Notes: generated from the sequence alone by a model not told the origin. Positions 1-7,324 are shown, numbered from the stretch's first letter. The stretch is DNA of 33,388 bases from WVWN01 sp964563535 (GCA_964563535.1 CAZLXP010000019.1:1-33388); one strand, 5' to 3'. A program made the numbers and translations.

Positions 1-101
1 GCCCCGACCGGCGAGGGGGTCGCGGCAACCGCGGCCAACCATAAGAACCCTATCGCGCAGCGTCTAAGCCGCATTGCTCGCCCCATAGGCGACGTAGCCT
101 T

Positions 102-506
102 TCACCACTTGGGTTCCTCTTCGATCTCGTAAGACGTACCGCAATAGGGGCAAGTTACCACCACGGCCCCGGCCTTGACGTCGATATTATCCTTCGACAG
201 GGTGGCGCCGCAAGCCCGGCACTTCAACTCCTCGAGGGATAAATCTCCCGTCAAATCTATTTGTTGGACTATCGTTTGCGGCTTTTCGGCCTGGTACCGC
301 TTATAAGACCGGTACATTAAAACGCCGGCGCCGGCGATAAGCAGCAGGCCGATGACGTTCAGGCAAACGCCCACCCCCAACCGCTTGCCGCCCTGGGCGC
401 CCGCCTCGGGCGCGCTGGAAGCCATAATCCATAACACGCCGAAGAATATAATGACCAGCGCCAGTACTACCATCGGCACGCCGAATACGCAACCGGATAA
501 CTTCAT
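102..506 (-). CDS. Two-TM membrane protein with C-terminal zinc ribbon
   Basis: Encodes 134 residues. Two hydrophobic segments (about residues 8-28 and 46-65) are followed by a short cytosolic tail with two CxxC pairs (C96/C99 and C119/C122; CRACG and CPYCG). This is the pattern of a small zinc ribbon, so the protein is probably an inner-membrane protein with a metal-bound tail. The family is not recognised and no function is assigned. No Shine-Dalgarno sequence is visible before the ATG. It stands alone, with its own promoter upstream and a terminator isolating it from the next gene. The zinc-ribbon reading is firm from the cysteine spacing; the role is unknown. Confidence 0.75.
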   Translation of the reverse strand: MKLSGCVFGVPMVVLALVIIFFGVLWIMASSAPEAGAQGGKRLGVGVCLNVIGLLLIAGAGVLMYRSYKRYQAEKPQTIVQQIDLTGDLSLEELKCRACGATLSKDNIDVKAGAVVVTCPYCGTSYEIEEEPKW

Positions 507-552
507 AAGTCAATATGGGCCGTATTTAAAGCCTTTTATATTCTTGATAGGA

Positions 553-581
553 ATAATATAGTATCTAACCTTTGATTGCAA
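553..581 (-). promoter_or_regulatory. Sigma70-type promoter of the zinc-ribbon membrane gene
   Basis: On the minus strand TTGCAA (plus 576-581) is separated by 17 bp from TATTAT (plus 553-558). This leaves a leader of about 40 nt before the ATG at 506. Inferred from motif match only. Confidence 0.45.
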
Positions 582-608
582 GCGTAATTCGTAATCGGGA
601 TTCCCTAT

Positions 609-637
609 AAAAAACCCCCGCCGCGGCGGGGGTTTTT
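609..637 (-). terminator. Rho-independent terminator
   Basis: A perfect GC palindrome (CCCCCGCCGCGGCGGGGG) is flanked by A and T runs, so it can act on either strand. It lies just beyond the stop of the minus-strand gene 657-1562 and probably ends that transcript. Confidence 0.85.
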
Positions 638-656
638 CGTCGGCAAAACGAGAAAA

Positions 657-1562
657 CTACCTGTTTTGGTAGCGGTCGATTATGGATTTGAAAAGGTCGA
701 CCGCGCCGGCAAGCGTAATATTGCGTCTATCTATCCGCACCTTATTACCGAGCACCTCGATGCCTATAAATATCTCGGCTTCCTCTTCCTTCACCGGGAC
801 CTCTTCTTTAGGCGCGGCAGGTCTGGGCGCGGCCTCGGCCGCCACGCCTACCGGGACTTCTATGCGCCGCCGCGGCATGGGCGGCGCCACGGGCGGGACC
901 TCGCGCAACTCCTCCTCTATCGTAGCTTTGATAGCCTCGGCCTCTTCTTCCCTTAACGTCGGTTCGCTCACCGCCGCCAGCTCGCGCGCCGCCGGGGCCA
1001 CCACTTCGCGGGGCGCTTCGACGACGGGTTCGATCTCGATCTCAAGGCCGGCCGCGACCGGTTCCATAGGTAGTACTTCTCCCAAAGGCAACGCCTCGGC
1101 CGTATCCCACGGTTGGGGCGCTATAATCTCGGTCACGCCCTCCAGGTCGATTTCCGTCAACTCCAGGCCGGCGAAGACGTCTTCTCCGGGCTCCCGCGCT
1201 AGCAGCCGCGCGGGCGCAGGCGGTTCGGCGAAGGCCGCGGGTTCGGGCGGGAACGCGAATTCCGGCTCGAATTCCGGCGGCGCCATCGGCGGCACTTCGA
1301 GCGGTTCCGCCACCGGCGGCATGCGCATATCTCCCAAAGAAATCGCGGAAGGTTCGGGCGGCGCGGGGAAAGAACTCAGGTCGAACTCACTTTCCGGCCC
1401 CTCCATCGCTTCCGGGCCGCCGAGCAACGATTCGTCGACTTCCTCCAGCGGCGTTTCGAACCTATCGAATTCTCCGCGCGCGATCCTCTCCTTGAGGCGC
1501 CTCGCGCGTTCCTCGTTCCTTCTCTTTATCGCCTCGATGGGGTCTTCGAATTCCTCGGCCAT
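657..1562 (-). CDS. Acidic Pro/Glu/Ala-rich protein of unknown function
   Basis: Encodes 301 residues. A charged helical N-terminus (residues 1-35) leads into a long low-complexity Pro/Glu/Ala segment (about 40-255). A short folded-looking C-terminus follows (about 262-301, with IFIGIEVLGNKVRIDRR and a final helix). No signal peptide or membrane segment is visible. The ATG has a good Shine-Dalgarno (AAGGAGT). A strong promoter lies upstream and a terminator downstream, so it is a single-gene unit. The disordered linker between two ordered ends suggests a scaffold or adaptor, but this is only inference. The family is not recognised. Confidence 0.7.
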   Translation of the reverse strand: MAEEFEDPIEAIKRRNEERARRLKERIARGEFDRFETPLEEVDESLLGGPEAMEGPESEFDLSSFPAPPEPSAISLGDMRMPPVAEPLEVPPMAPPEFEPEFAFPPEPAAFAEPPAPARLLAREPGEDVFAGLELTEIDLEGVTEIIAPQPWDTAEALPLGEVLPMEPVAAGLEIEIEPVVEAPREVVAPAARELAAVSEPTLREEEAEAIKATIEEELREVPPVAPPMPRRRIEVPVGVAAEAAPRPAAPKEEVPVKEEEAEIFIGIEVLGNKVRIDRRNITLAGAVDLFKSIIDRYQNR

Positions 1563-1606
1563 CGGGAATACTCCTTTCGCGCCGCCTTATATCCTAACCA
1601 CGAGGT

Positions 1607-1636
1607 ATTTTAATCACAATATGTTATCCTTGTCAA
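1607..1636 (-). promoter_or_regulatory. Promoter of the Pro/Glu-rich protein gene
   Basis: On the minus strand the -35 is a consensus TTGACA (plus 1631-1636). It is followed after 18 bp by TAAAAT (plus 1607-1612), about 45 nt before the ATG at 1562. Confidence 0.6.
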
Positions 1637-1723
1637 GTTTTTTTTGGTTGTCTGGGCAGGCAAAAGCCGGCACGGGCCCAGCTAATACCTAAAACGGCCG
1701 CCGTTCACCCCCGCATCGCAAAA

Positions 1724-1820
1724 AACGCGCCCGACGGGCGTTCTTCTTCCAAAAGAGAAGTGCCGTCGGGTGTTGCCACCCGACGGCCCGGGCGGCAGGT
1801 GGTAACACCTCCCACCACCC
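1724..1820. other. Cluster of mutually exclusive hairpins (possible small RNA or attenuator)
   Basis: Three hairpins compete. CCCGACGGG inside 1728-1740 can pair with CCGTCGGG (1763-1770). The latter also forms a 10-bp stem, CCGTCGGGTG/CACCCGACGG (1763-1772 with 1777-1786). The loop-side sequence GGTGTTGCCACC (1769-1780) is complementary, with one wobble, to GGTGGTAACACC (1798-1809), which itself folds as AGGTG-GTAA-CACCT. No ORF of substance lies here. Strand and function are unknown. Confidence 0.35.
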
Positions 1821-1839
1821 AAATTTCTTCCTTCGACGC

Positions 1840-1870
1840 AAAAGCGGCCCTGGCTAAGGGGCCGCTTTTT
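1840..1870. terminator. Bidirectional Rho-independent terminator
   Basis: The stem AGCGGCCC/GGGCCGCT (1843-1850 with 1859-1866) is flanked by AAAA on the left and TTTTTT on the right, so it works on both strands. It could end minus-strand transcripts from the protease cassette or a plus-strand RNA from 1724-1820. Confidence 0.75.
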
Positions 1871-1889
1871 ACCCCGACACCGGGCGCGG

Positions 1890-1937
1890 TTAAATCTCTA
1901 CGGTCTTATGCCGCGCCGAGTGGCAGTTGCTGTTGAC
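1890..1937 (-). pseudogene. Orphan copy of a fumarase alpha C-terminal coding end (copy F1)
   Basis: Read on the minus strand this is an in-frame 15-residue end, VNSNCHSARHKTVEI, then a stop. The intact fumarase at 3155-3997 ends VNINCHSARHKTVEM. Several codons differ synonymously, so this looks like the end of a related gene rather than a recent exact copy. The rest of the gene is absent; the family A palindromic element abuts it. Confidence 0.6.
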
Positions 1938-2135
1938 GTTATTTCGTAGGCCGTACCTTCAGGTGCGGCCGCGTCCCAGACAAGGGGCTTCAGCCCCTGG
2001 TCCAGCCCCTTGCCCAACCACAAGGCGGGCCGACCTAAAGGTCGTCCCCTACGAAAACCGTAACCTATCCCCCGATTTGCTTCCCGCCGCTAAAAGGGTA
2101 TTTACATTTCCACCGTCTTATGCCGCGCCGAGTGG
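1905..2135. repeat. 231-bp direct repeat, left copy
   Basis: Nearly identical (roughly eight or nine mismatches by eye) to 2958-3188 at a constant offset of 1053 bp. Each copy contains a fumarase-end fragment, the 115-bp palindromic element, a 45-bp spacer and a second fumarase-end sequence. The two copies bracket the protease/DUF5678-like cassette. Confidence 0.85.
1942..2056. repeat. 115-bp palindromic element, family A, copy 1
   Basis: Bounded by a perfect 9-bp inverted repeat, TTTCGTAGG (1942-1950) and CCTACGAAA (2048-2056). Inside are further stems: an imperfect ACCTTCAGGT stem on the left, AAGGGGCTTCAGCCCCT near 1982-1999, and GACC-TAAA-GGTC (2032-2043). It has no coding capacity. It resembles a REP/MITE-type structured element, possibly mobilised by a transposase elsewhere in the genome. 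Confidence 0.7.
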
Positions 2136-2149
2136 TGGTTGACGTCGAC
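2102..2149 (-). pseudogene. Orphan copy of a fumarase alpha C-terminal coding end (copy F2)
   Basis: On the minus strand it reads VDVNHHSARHKTVEM then a stop, matching the intact fumarase end except near its start, where the sequence diverges into the cassette. Most of it belongs to the 231-bp repeat. No upstream part of the gene is present. Confidence 0.6.
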
Positions 2150-2174
2150 CATAGCGTTCGGCCGACTCTCGGTT

Positions 2175-2603
2175 TTAAATACTAAACGTGAACGCGTTCA
2201 TATAACCGATATATATAAACACGCCGAGTTTTAAAATATCCCGGCCTATAAGACACTCGATTGGTTGGCCGGGGAGGGGCAATGCTGCGAAGATGCCGTT
2301 CACTGTCACTTGCTCCGGCAAGATTATCCTTAAGTCGAACAACGGGCATAAAACGTTTTGCGCCGAACCGGTGCTGAGGTACGTGAAACCAACAGGTTTT
2401 AAACCGAGGCGCCGGGGGATATCTTCCCGTACGACGGTTTTCGTGGCGCCGGTATCGAAGAGCGCCTGGACTTCTATCGGGTTAAACGTCGCCCCGCCGG
2501 CGGCGGCCACTTCCCGCACGTAATCTTCGGAAGGTAAAATGTGCGCCGGGACTACCGGGCCTACCTCCGCCAAGTTAGGCACGCGGCCCGTAACACTAGG
2601 CAA
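2175..2603 (-). CDS. Retropepsin-like (clan AA) aspartic protease
   Basis: Encodes 142 residues. The active-site motif DTGA starts at D50 within VQALFDTGATKTVV, and the second conserved element LIGRDIL (118-124) is the usual beta-strand signature of single-domain retropepsin-like proteases, which act as dimers. No signal peptide, so probably cytosolic. The start is TTG: a strong Shine-Dalgarno (AGGAGGAGACG) sits at the right distance and no ATG fits. It overlaps the upstream DUF5678-like gene by 8 bp, so the two are co-transcribed and probably translationally coupled. The pair lies between the two 231-bp repeats. The target is unknown; the small partner is a plausible substrate or regulator, but that is inference. 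Confidence 0.8.
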   Translation of the reverse strand: MPSVTGRVPNLAEVGPVVPAHILPSEDYVREVAAAGGATFNPIEVQALFDTGATKTVVREDIPRRLGLKPVGFTYLSTGSAQNVLCPLFDLRIILPEQVTVNGIFAALPLPGQPIECLIGRDILKLGVFIYIGYMNAFTFSI

Positions 2604-2862
2604 CGTCTCCTCCTAAAATATGCGCGGTATAGGTTAACTCCGGTTCGACCTCGACGACCTGCTTAACCAGGAACGGCTCGCCGCCGAACTTCTTATACCC
2701 TTCCCGCAGCGCGTCTCGGTCGGAATCGAATACGCCCAAGACGCGGGTCCCCTTGATGAGGAGATACTTACCCTTCGCCGTTTTTAGGTATTCCTCCTTC
2801 CCCGCGAAGTACGTTTTTATCTCTTCCTCCAATTCGGGGACATATTTGACCTTGGCCGCCAT
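2596..2862 (-). CDS. Small DUF5678-like protein
   Basis: Encodes 88 residues. The central part (about residues 28-68) has the pattern of DUF5678: a Gly-Lys-Tyr-Leu-Leu-Ile strand, then FDSDRDALREGYKKFG and PFLVKQV. The N-terminus is a charged helix. No membrane segment or signal peptide. It is the first gene of a two-gene unit and overlaps the aspartic protease gene by 8 bp. Function is not known for the family. Pairing with a retropepsin-like protease suggests that the two act together. No strong Shine-Dalgarno is seen; an AGAAGA lies just before the ATG. Confidence 0.65.
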   Translation of the reverse strand: MAAKVKYVPELEEEIKTYFAGKEEYLKTAKGKYLLIKGTRVLGVFDSDRDALREGYKKFGGEPFLVKQVVEVEPELTYTAHILGGDVA

Positions 2863-2942
2863 TATCTTCTACCCCTTCGTCCGCCTTCATCCCGCCGGGT
2901 TAAGCCGGGATTTTTAATATAGGAGCGTAATTCTTTGCGCCC

Positions 2943-2990
2943 TTAAAAGTTGATATCCTTATGCCGCGCCGAGCGGCAGGTGCTGTTGAC
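2943..2990 (-). pseudogene. Orphan, diverged copy of a fumarase alpha C-terminal coding end (copy F3)
   Basis: On the minus strand it reads VNSTCRSARHKDINF then a stop. The core SARHK is kept while both ends have diverged. It lies at the left edge of the second 231-bp repeat, directly against the family A element, exactly as copy F1 does in the first repeat. Confidence 0.55.
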
Positions 2991-3188
2991 GTTATTTCGT
3001 AGGCCGTACCTTCAGGTGCGGCCGCCTCCCAGACAAGGGGCTTCAGCCCCTGGTCCAGCCCCTTGCCCAGCCACAAGGTGGACCGACCTAAAGTTCGTCC
3101 CCTACGAAAACCGTAACCTATCCCCCGATTTGCTTCCCGCCGCTAAAAGGGTATTTACATTTCCACCGTCTTATGCCGCGCCGAGTGG
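2958..3188. repeat. 231-bp direct repeat, right copy
   Basis: Second copy of 1905-2135. Its right end is the true 3' end of the fumarase alpha gene, so recombination between the two copies would remove the cassette and leave fumarase intact. Confidence 0.85.
2995..3109. repeat. 115-bp palindromic element, family A, copy 2
   Basis: Same length and layout as 1942-2056, with TTTCGTAGG (2995-3003) and CCTACGAAA (3101-3109) at its ends. The core has one change (GACCTAAAGTTC), which weakens that stem. Confidence 0.7.
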
Positions 3189-3997
3189 CAGTTGATATTG
3201 ACGGCCGCCGGGAAGGAGGCGATGTGGCGGCCGAAGGACTCGACGTGCACCGCCAGCGCCGTAGTCGTGCCGCCGTAGCCCATAGGGCCGATGCCGAGTT
3301 TGTTTATGCGTTCCAACAACTCTTTCTCGAGTTCCGCGTCCCACGGGTCCGCCGCCGGCTGCCCCAGCGGCCTGAAGAGCGCCTTTTTCGCGAGGAACGC
3401 GCAGTACTCGAAGGTGCCGCCGATGCCGACGCCGACGACTACCGGCGGGCAGGGGTTAGGCCCGGCCTCCCGCACCGCCCCGACGACGAAGTCGATTATG
3501 CCGTCGCGGCCGTCCGCGGGCTTCATCATCTTGATGCGGCTCATGTTCTCGGAGCCGCCGCCCTTCGGCGCCAGGTGGACGACGAGTTTATCGCCTTTGG
3601 TCGGGATGATATGGATGATGGACGGCGTGTTGTCGCCCGTATTCTTGCCGACGACCGGGTGGACGACGATGGACTTGCGCAGGTATCCTTCGGTATATCC
3701 GCGGCGCGTTCCCTCGTCGATGGCGTCGCGCAGGGACCCGCCGGTCACGTGCACGTCGTTGCCGAGCTCGACGATGAAGACCGCGAAGCCGCAATCTTGA
3801 CACAGCGGGTACTCACCCTGGGCCGCGATCTCGGCGTTCTCGAGCAGCGACGATAGAATCTGCTTTCCGACCGGCGATTCCTCTTTTTCGCGGTAATCCT
3901 TAAGCGCCTGGACCGTATCCGCCGGAAGGTTGTAGCCGGCGTCAATGCACAGGTCCTTAACTTTTTCGGCGATCTCGTCTACGGTTATGTCGCGCAT
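3155..3997 (-). CDS. fumA: Class I fumarate hydratase, alpha subunit
   Basis: Encodes 280 residues, the usual length of the alpha subunit of two-subunit Fe-S fumarate hydratases (fumarate + water to malate, TCA cycle, cytosol); the related L(+)-tartrate dehydratase alpha is an alternative. Family motifs in order: PLCQDCG (64-70), GGSLRDAIDEGTRRGY (86-101), a GKNTGDNTP segment (117-125), NPCPP (181-185) and GIGGTFEYC (191-199). C66, C183 and C199 are the expected 4Fe-4S ligands. The common CQDTG is CQDCG here, adding a cysteine (C69). The beta subunit, normally adjacent, is not in this window: the position downstream holds the repeat and protease cassette instead. The last 15 codons occur three more times at 1890-2990. 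Confidence 0.92.
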   Translation of the reverse strand: MRDITVDEIAEKVKDLCIDAGYNLPADTVQALKDYREKEESPVGKQILSSLLENAEIAAQGEYPLCQDCGFAVFIVELGNDVHVTGGSLRDAIDEGTRRGYTEGYLRKSIVVHPVVGKNTGDNTPSIIHIIPTKGDKLVVHLAPKGGGSENMSRIKMMKPADGRDGIIDFVVGAVREAGPNPCPPVVVGVGIGGTFEYCAFLAKKALFRPLGQPAADPWDAELEKELLERINKLGIGPMGYGGTTTALAVHVESFGRHIASFPAAVNINCHSARHKTVEM

Positions 3998-4071
3998 ATC
4001 GTCCCTTTCGCCTCCAGGCGGTAGCGGCCCGTCGCGTCTAAGACGCGAACCGGCACATTGATTTACAACGG

Positions 4072-4725
4072 CTATGTAACGTAATCCAAAACGATAATTT
4101 TAGGGGCGCCCAGCCCTTCCTTATTTATCTCGACCTCGGCGACGCCGGGGCGCTCGACGTTCGCTTTCCCCGCCACGAAATCGTCGACCGTCGCGATGGT
4201 AAAACCGCAGGCGTCGGTTTTGTAATGCATGGGGATTATAACTTTGGCCCCGAGTTGCTCCGCCACTTTCGTAGCGGCGGCGCCGTCAATCGTGAAGAAC
4301 CCGCCGACGGGGATAAGCGCCACGTCCACCGGCCCGATCGCCGCCGCCTGCTTATCGGTGAGCTTGTGGCCGAGGTCGCCCAGAAAAGCCACCTTCATGC
4401 CGTCCGCCTCGAACGTGAAGACGGTGTTCTCGCCGCGTTCGCTCCCGTGACTCTCGTCGTGATAGGTCCGGGTACCGACGAATTTAATTCCTTTGACCTT
4501 GTGTTCGCCCGGGCCGCGCACTACGACCGGCGCGCCCTTGAGCTCGCCCGCGCCCGCGTGGTCCGGGTGGTCGTGCGATTGGAGCACGACGTCGCACCGG
4601 TCGCGTATCGGGCGGTAGCCGATAGCGCCGTCGTACGAGCCCGGAATATACGGGTCAGTACAGATATGAACGCCCTCGGCCGTAGTGATGCCGAAAGACG
4701 CGTGGCCGTACCATTTCAATTTCAT
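4072..4725 (-). CDS. Metallo-beta-lactamase-fold hydrolase (UPF0173-like)
   Basis: Encodes 217 residues, typical of the single-domain UPF0173 metal-dependent hydrolase group. It opens with MKLKWYGHASF, and the zinc motif HxHxDH is present as SHDHPDH (H51, H53, D55, H56). GDLGH (about 116-120) and IPMHYKTD near residue 165 supply later metal ligands. No signal peptide, so cytosolic. The substrate is not known for this group. The ATG has a clear Shine-Dalgarno (GGAGGTG). It is a single gene between fumarase and a lipoprotein unit. Confidence 0.88.
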   Translation of the reverse strand: MKLKWYGHASFGITTAEGVHICTDPYIPGSYDGAIGYRPIRDRCDVVLQSHDHPDHAGAGELKGAPVVVRGPGEHKVKGIKFVGTRTYHDESHGSERGENTVFTFEADGMKVAFLGDLGHKLTDKQAAAIGPVDVALIPVGGFFTIDGAAATKVAEQLGAKVIIPMHYKTDACGFTIATVDDFVAGKANVERPGVAEVEINKEGLGAPKIIVLDYVT

Positions 4726-4868
4726 CCCGCACCTCCGTTTCGTCTTTTTCGCCCGCGAACCAAACCGCGAAAACCGCGAGCGACGCTATCCTACCAATTA
4801 TCGGCCGCGGCCGCAAGCGGATATCCCGCCCGGCGGCGCCTTTCGGTTCGACGCCGCCCCGCGGGCTC

Positions 4869-5393
4869 CTAACGGATTTCGATCGACTTCTCTATGGCCT
4901 CGAAGTAAGCCCGGGCGGTCTCGGATTGGGGGTCGTACGCCGCGAAGGTAATGAAATAATAGCGTTCGGTTCCCCGGACGACGACGGCTCGCTTCCATAC
5001 GCGTTCGCCGCCGCGTACCGTGCAGTATTCGAAAGCCTTGCCCGGGCGGCCGCCCACCTCGACTTCCGAAGAGGATACGGCGCCTTCGGCCGCGACCTTC
5101 CGCTCCAAGGAAGACGCCACGCCCTCGAGCGGCGCCGCGGACCAGGCGCCCACGACGCTTACGCCCGCGCCGACCGTCTCCTCGCGGCCGGGCGCCCGCA
5201 GCTCCAGAATTCGCGCCTCGGCTCCCTTGCCCGCCCGGGCCTCCCAATCCCCCGGATACTCCAACTTAAAACCCCAGACCTTACTTTCAAAAACCACGAC
5301 CGCGGACGCCGCCGGCGTCTTCACGCCCGCGCAACCCAAAGCCGCGGCCGCGACGGCCGCGGCCGCGACGAGACCTGACTTCGCACTACTCAC
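4869..5393 (-). CDS. Lipoprotein with PsbP/DUF1795-like domain
   Basis: Encodes 174 residues with a type II signal peptide ending in the lipobox ALGC (C20). The mature part has a WGFKLEYPGDWE element and a final YFEAIEKSIEIR helix, as in PsbP-like/DUF1795 lipoproteins. Probably anchored in the periplasm or outer membrane; function unknown. The start is GTG and overlaps the 3' end of the TPR-thioredoxin gene by 8 bp, so the two form an operon with coupled translation. A longer overlapping ORF at 4798-5247 is a frame shadow. Confidence 0.75.
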   Translation of the reverse strand: MSSAKSGLVAAAAVAAAALGCAGVKTPAASAVVVFESKVWGFKLEYPGDWEARAGKGAEARILELRAPGREETVGAGVSVVGAWSAAPLEGVASSLERKVAAEGAVSSSEVEVGGRPGKAFEYCTVRGGERVWKRAVVVRGTERYYFITFAAYDPQSETARAYFEAIEKSIEIR

Positions 5394-6351
5394 CGCCGCT
5401 CGAGACTAGCCGCTTCAGCCGCTCCTCGAAGAGGTCCCGGTCGGCCGAGCCGTAGATGTGGCCTCGCACGACGCCGCCCCCGTCGATGAAATAAGTTTGG
5501 GGAATGCCGGGGTTCGCGCCGATATATTTATTCGCCGCGGCGCCGTCGTCGCGCAAGACGGTATAGTTTATGCCGTATTCTTCGGCGAAGGCGGCCACGT
5601 CCTCTCCCGGCTCGTCGACCGAGATGCTCAGCACGGCCACGTCGCCGTCGTGGTCCCGGGCGAACTTTATAATATCCGGAATCTCGAGGCGACACGGCGG
5701 GCACCACGTCGCCCAAATATTCAACACCACCGGCTTGCCTTTGAAATCCGCCAGCCGGCACTCGCGGCCGTGGATGTCCGTCAACGTGAAGTCCGGCGCC
5801 GCCTCGCCCGGTTTAATCGTCATTTTTTCCGCTTCTTCCTCGGCCGCCTTCTCCTCGGCGCGGGCGAGCAAGTCCTCGAATCCCTCCTGGCCGCGCAACG
5901 ACGCCAGGTCCTCGTCGGCGCGGGCGTAACGCGCGAAAAGGGGCTCGGCCTCCAAGCTGGCCCGCAAACAGTCAAACGACTTCTCGGCGTCGCCCAGCCG
6001 GGCGTACGAACACGCCATATTATAGAAAACTTCCGGATAGGGGAGGCGCTCCGAGGGTTCGACCCGGCGCAGCGCCTCCTCGTACGCGGCCACGGCCCTT
6101 TCGTAGTCCGGCGACTCGCCCTCGAGGAATTCGTCGCCGAGAGCGAAATAAACGTCCGCCGGCGCGAACTTGGCGGTGGCGGCGTCGACCAATTCTTTAA
6201 ACCGCGCCTCGTCGCCGGCGCGGTACGCGCCCCGGGCCGCGGCGACAATTTCATCCAAGGAAGCCGTCGCCAACTCGAGCTCTTCCGCCGCGCCAAATGA
6301 AGCGGCGCCCATCGCGGCCGCCAATAGAGCCATAAATGTCAGTTTCCGCAT
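5386..6351 (-). CDS. Exported TPR protein with TlpA/ResA-like thioredoxin domain
   Basis: The chosen ATG at 6351 gives 321 residues; it has a Shine-Dalgarno (GGAAGG) and begins a signal peptide (MRKLTFMALLAAAMG). An upstream in-frame start at 6387 has no such support. Residues about 30-165 form TPR-like helices. From about 178 a TlpA/ResA-type domain follows: PGEAAPDFTLTDIHG, then WATWCPPCR with redox cysteines at about 217 and 220, and a cis-Pro region GIPQTYFID. Such proteins reduce disulfides in periplasmic substrates or cytochrome c maturation. It is followed by an overlapping lipoprotein gene. Confidence 0.85.
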   Translation of the reverse strand: MRKLTFMALLAAAMGAASFGAAEELELATASLDEIVAAARGAYRAGDEARFKELVDAATAKFAPADVYFALGDEFLEGESPDYERAVAAYEEALRRVEPSERLPYPEVFYNMACSYARLGDAEKSFDCLRASLEAEPLFARYARADEDLASLRGQEGFEDLLARAEEKAAEEEAEKMTIKPGEAAPDFTLTDIHGRECRLADFKGKPVVLNIWATWCPPCRLEIPDIIKFARDHDGDVAVLSISVDEPGEDVAAFAEEYGINYTVLRDDGAAANKYIGANPGIPQTYFIDGGGVVRGHIYGSADRDLFEERLKRLVSSGGE

Positions 6352-6443
6352 TGGGCCTTCCTTTCGTGCTTGTGAAAGATAACACAACCGCCCCCGGGCC
6401 GCAAGGGCGAGGGCGTCGGGCCGGCCGCCGCCGTAATAACAAA

Positions 6444-6468
6444 AGCGGCGGCCTTTAAGGCCGCCGCT
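6444..6468 (-). terminator. Rho-independent terminator of the ABC exporter operon
   Basis: Stem AGCGGCGGCC/GGCCGCCGCT around TTTAA, followed on the minus strand by TTTGTTATT. It lies just after the permease stop. Confidence 0.85.
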
Positions 6469-6489
6469 CCTGTCGCGCGACTTCCCGCG

Positions 6490-7299
6490 TTACCCGTCAA
6501 TCTTGAGCTTGCCGGTCTTCTTGGCCCAACGCTCGCCCAAGACGAAGCAAGCAAAGCCGACGGGGATGAGGACCGCGCCCGATACCACGAGGATGACGAG
6601 CTCGCGGCCTACGGCGCCCAGGCCCACGCCTTCCAGCACCGCGGCCCGCATCGCCCGCAACGTATACGTCGCCGGCGAGACCACCGAGAACGGCTGCAAC
6701 CACCGCGGCAAGACCTTCACATCGTAGTAGACTCCCGAGACCAGGAGGACCAACGCCTGAAAAATATGCGTGGCCTGCGAGCCTCGCTCCCGCGACAAAA
6801 GCGGCAGGACCGCGCACGCCAGCCCCATTCCCAGGAACGGCAGGCTCGAGACGATGAGCACCACGCCCGCCGTCAGGAAGTTGGCGCCCGCCAGGCTGAT
6901 GCCGAAGAAGAGGGCGCACGCGAGGAGCTCGACCGCGGCCCGGCCCAGGCCGTACGTTATGGCGTAGAGCGCGTTCCCCATAAGCTGGGTAAAGCGCTTC
7001 ACCGGCGCCATGAAGGTATACTCCAGCGTCCCCTCCCACCGCTCCCACGCGATGCACTCGCTGACCTCGTGGAAGAGGATGGAGAGATATCCCCACAGCA
7101 CCGCGCCCACGACCAGATACAAAACCAGCCGCTTGTCGCCGGTTGCGACGCCGATGAGGCCGATGGTCAGCGCGCTCACGATGGTGTAGGTCAGGAATAC
7201 GGCCTCCCAACCGGCGTACCGCTTCACCAGCATGAAGTTACGCTCGGCGAAGCCGACGCTGCACCAGAATTCCCTTAAGGCCCTAGCTTTGACCGTCAT
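6490..7299 (-). CDS. ABC-2 type transporter permease
   Basis: Encodes 269 residues with about six membrane segments. The layout (N-terminal cytosolic helix, first pair of TM segments, a VSECIAWERWEGTLEYTFMAP stretch after TM2, then four more) is that of ABC-2 permeases of the drug or polysaccharide export type. It follows the ATPase gene with a 25-bp gap, so the two form one exporter in the inner membrane. A Shine-Dalgarno (AGGAGCGG) precedes the ATG. The exported substrate cannot be told from sequence. Confidence 0.88.
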   Translation of the reverse strand: MTVKARALREFWCSVGFAERNFMLVKRYAGWEAVFLTYTIVSALTIGLIGVATGDKRLVLYLVVGAVLWGYLSILFHEVSECIAWERWEGTLEYTFMAPVKRFTQLMGNALYAITYGLGRAAVELLACALFFGISLAGANFLTAGVVLIVSSLPFLGMGLACAVLPLLSRERGSQATHIFQALVLLVSGVYYDVKVLPRWLQPFSVVSPATYTLRAMRAAVLEGVGLGAVGRELVILVVSGAVLIPVGFACFVLGERWAKKTGKLKIDG

Positions 7300-7324
7300 C
7301 TCAATCCGCTCCTATGGGCGCATC

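Noticed and set aside
1724..1870. T-box or other known riboswitch
   Set aside because: The GGTGGTAACACC segment loosely recalls a T-box motif but lacks the conserved TGGNACCGCG core and no tRNA-related gene follows.
4798..5247. 149-codon minus-strand ORF in another frame
   Set aside because: Gly/Arg-rich shadow of the lipoprotein gene 4869-5393, which has a lipobox.
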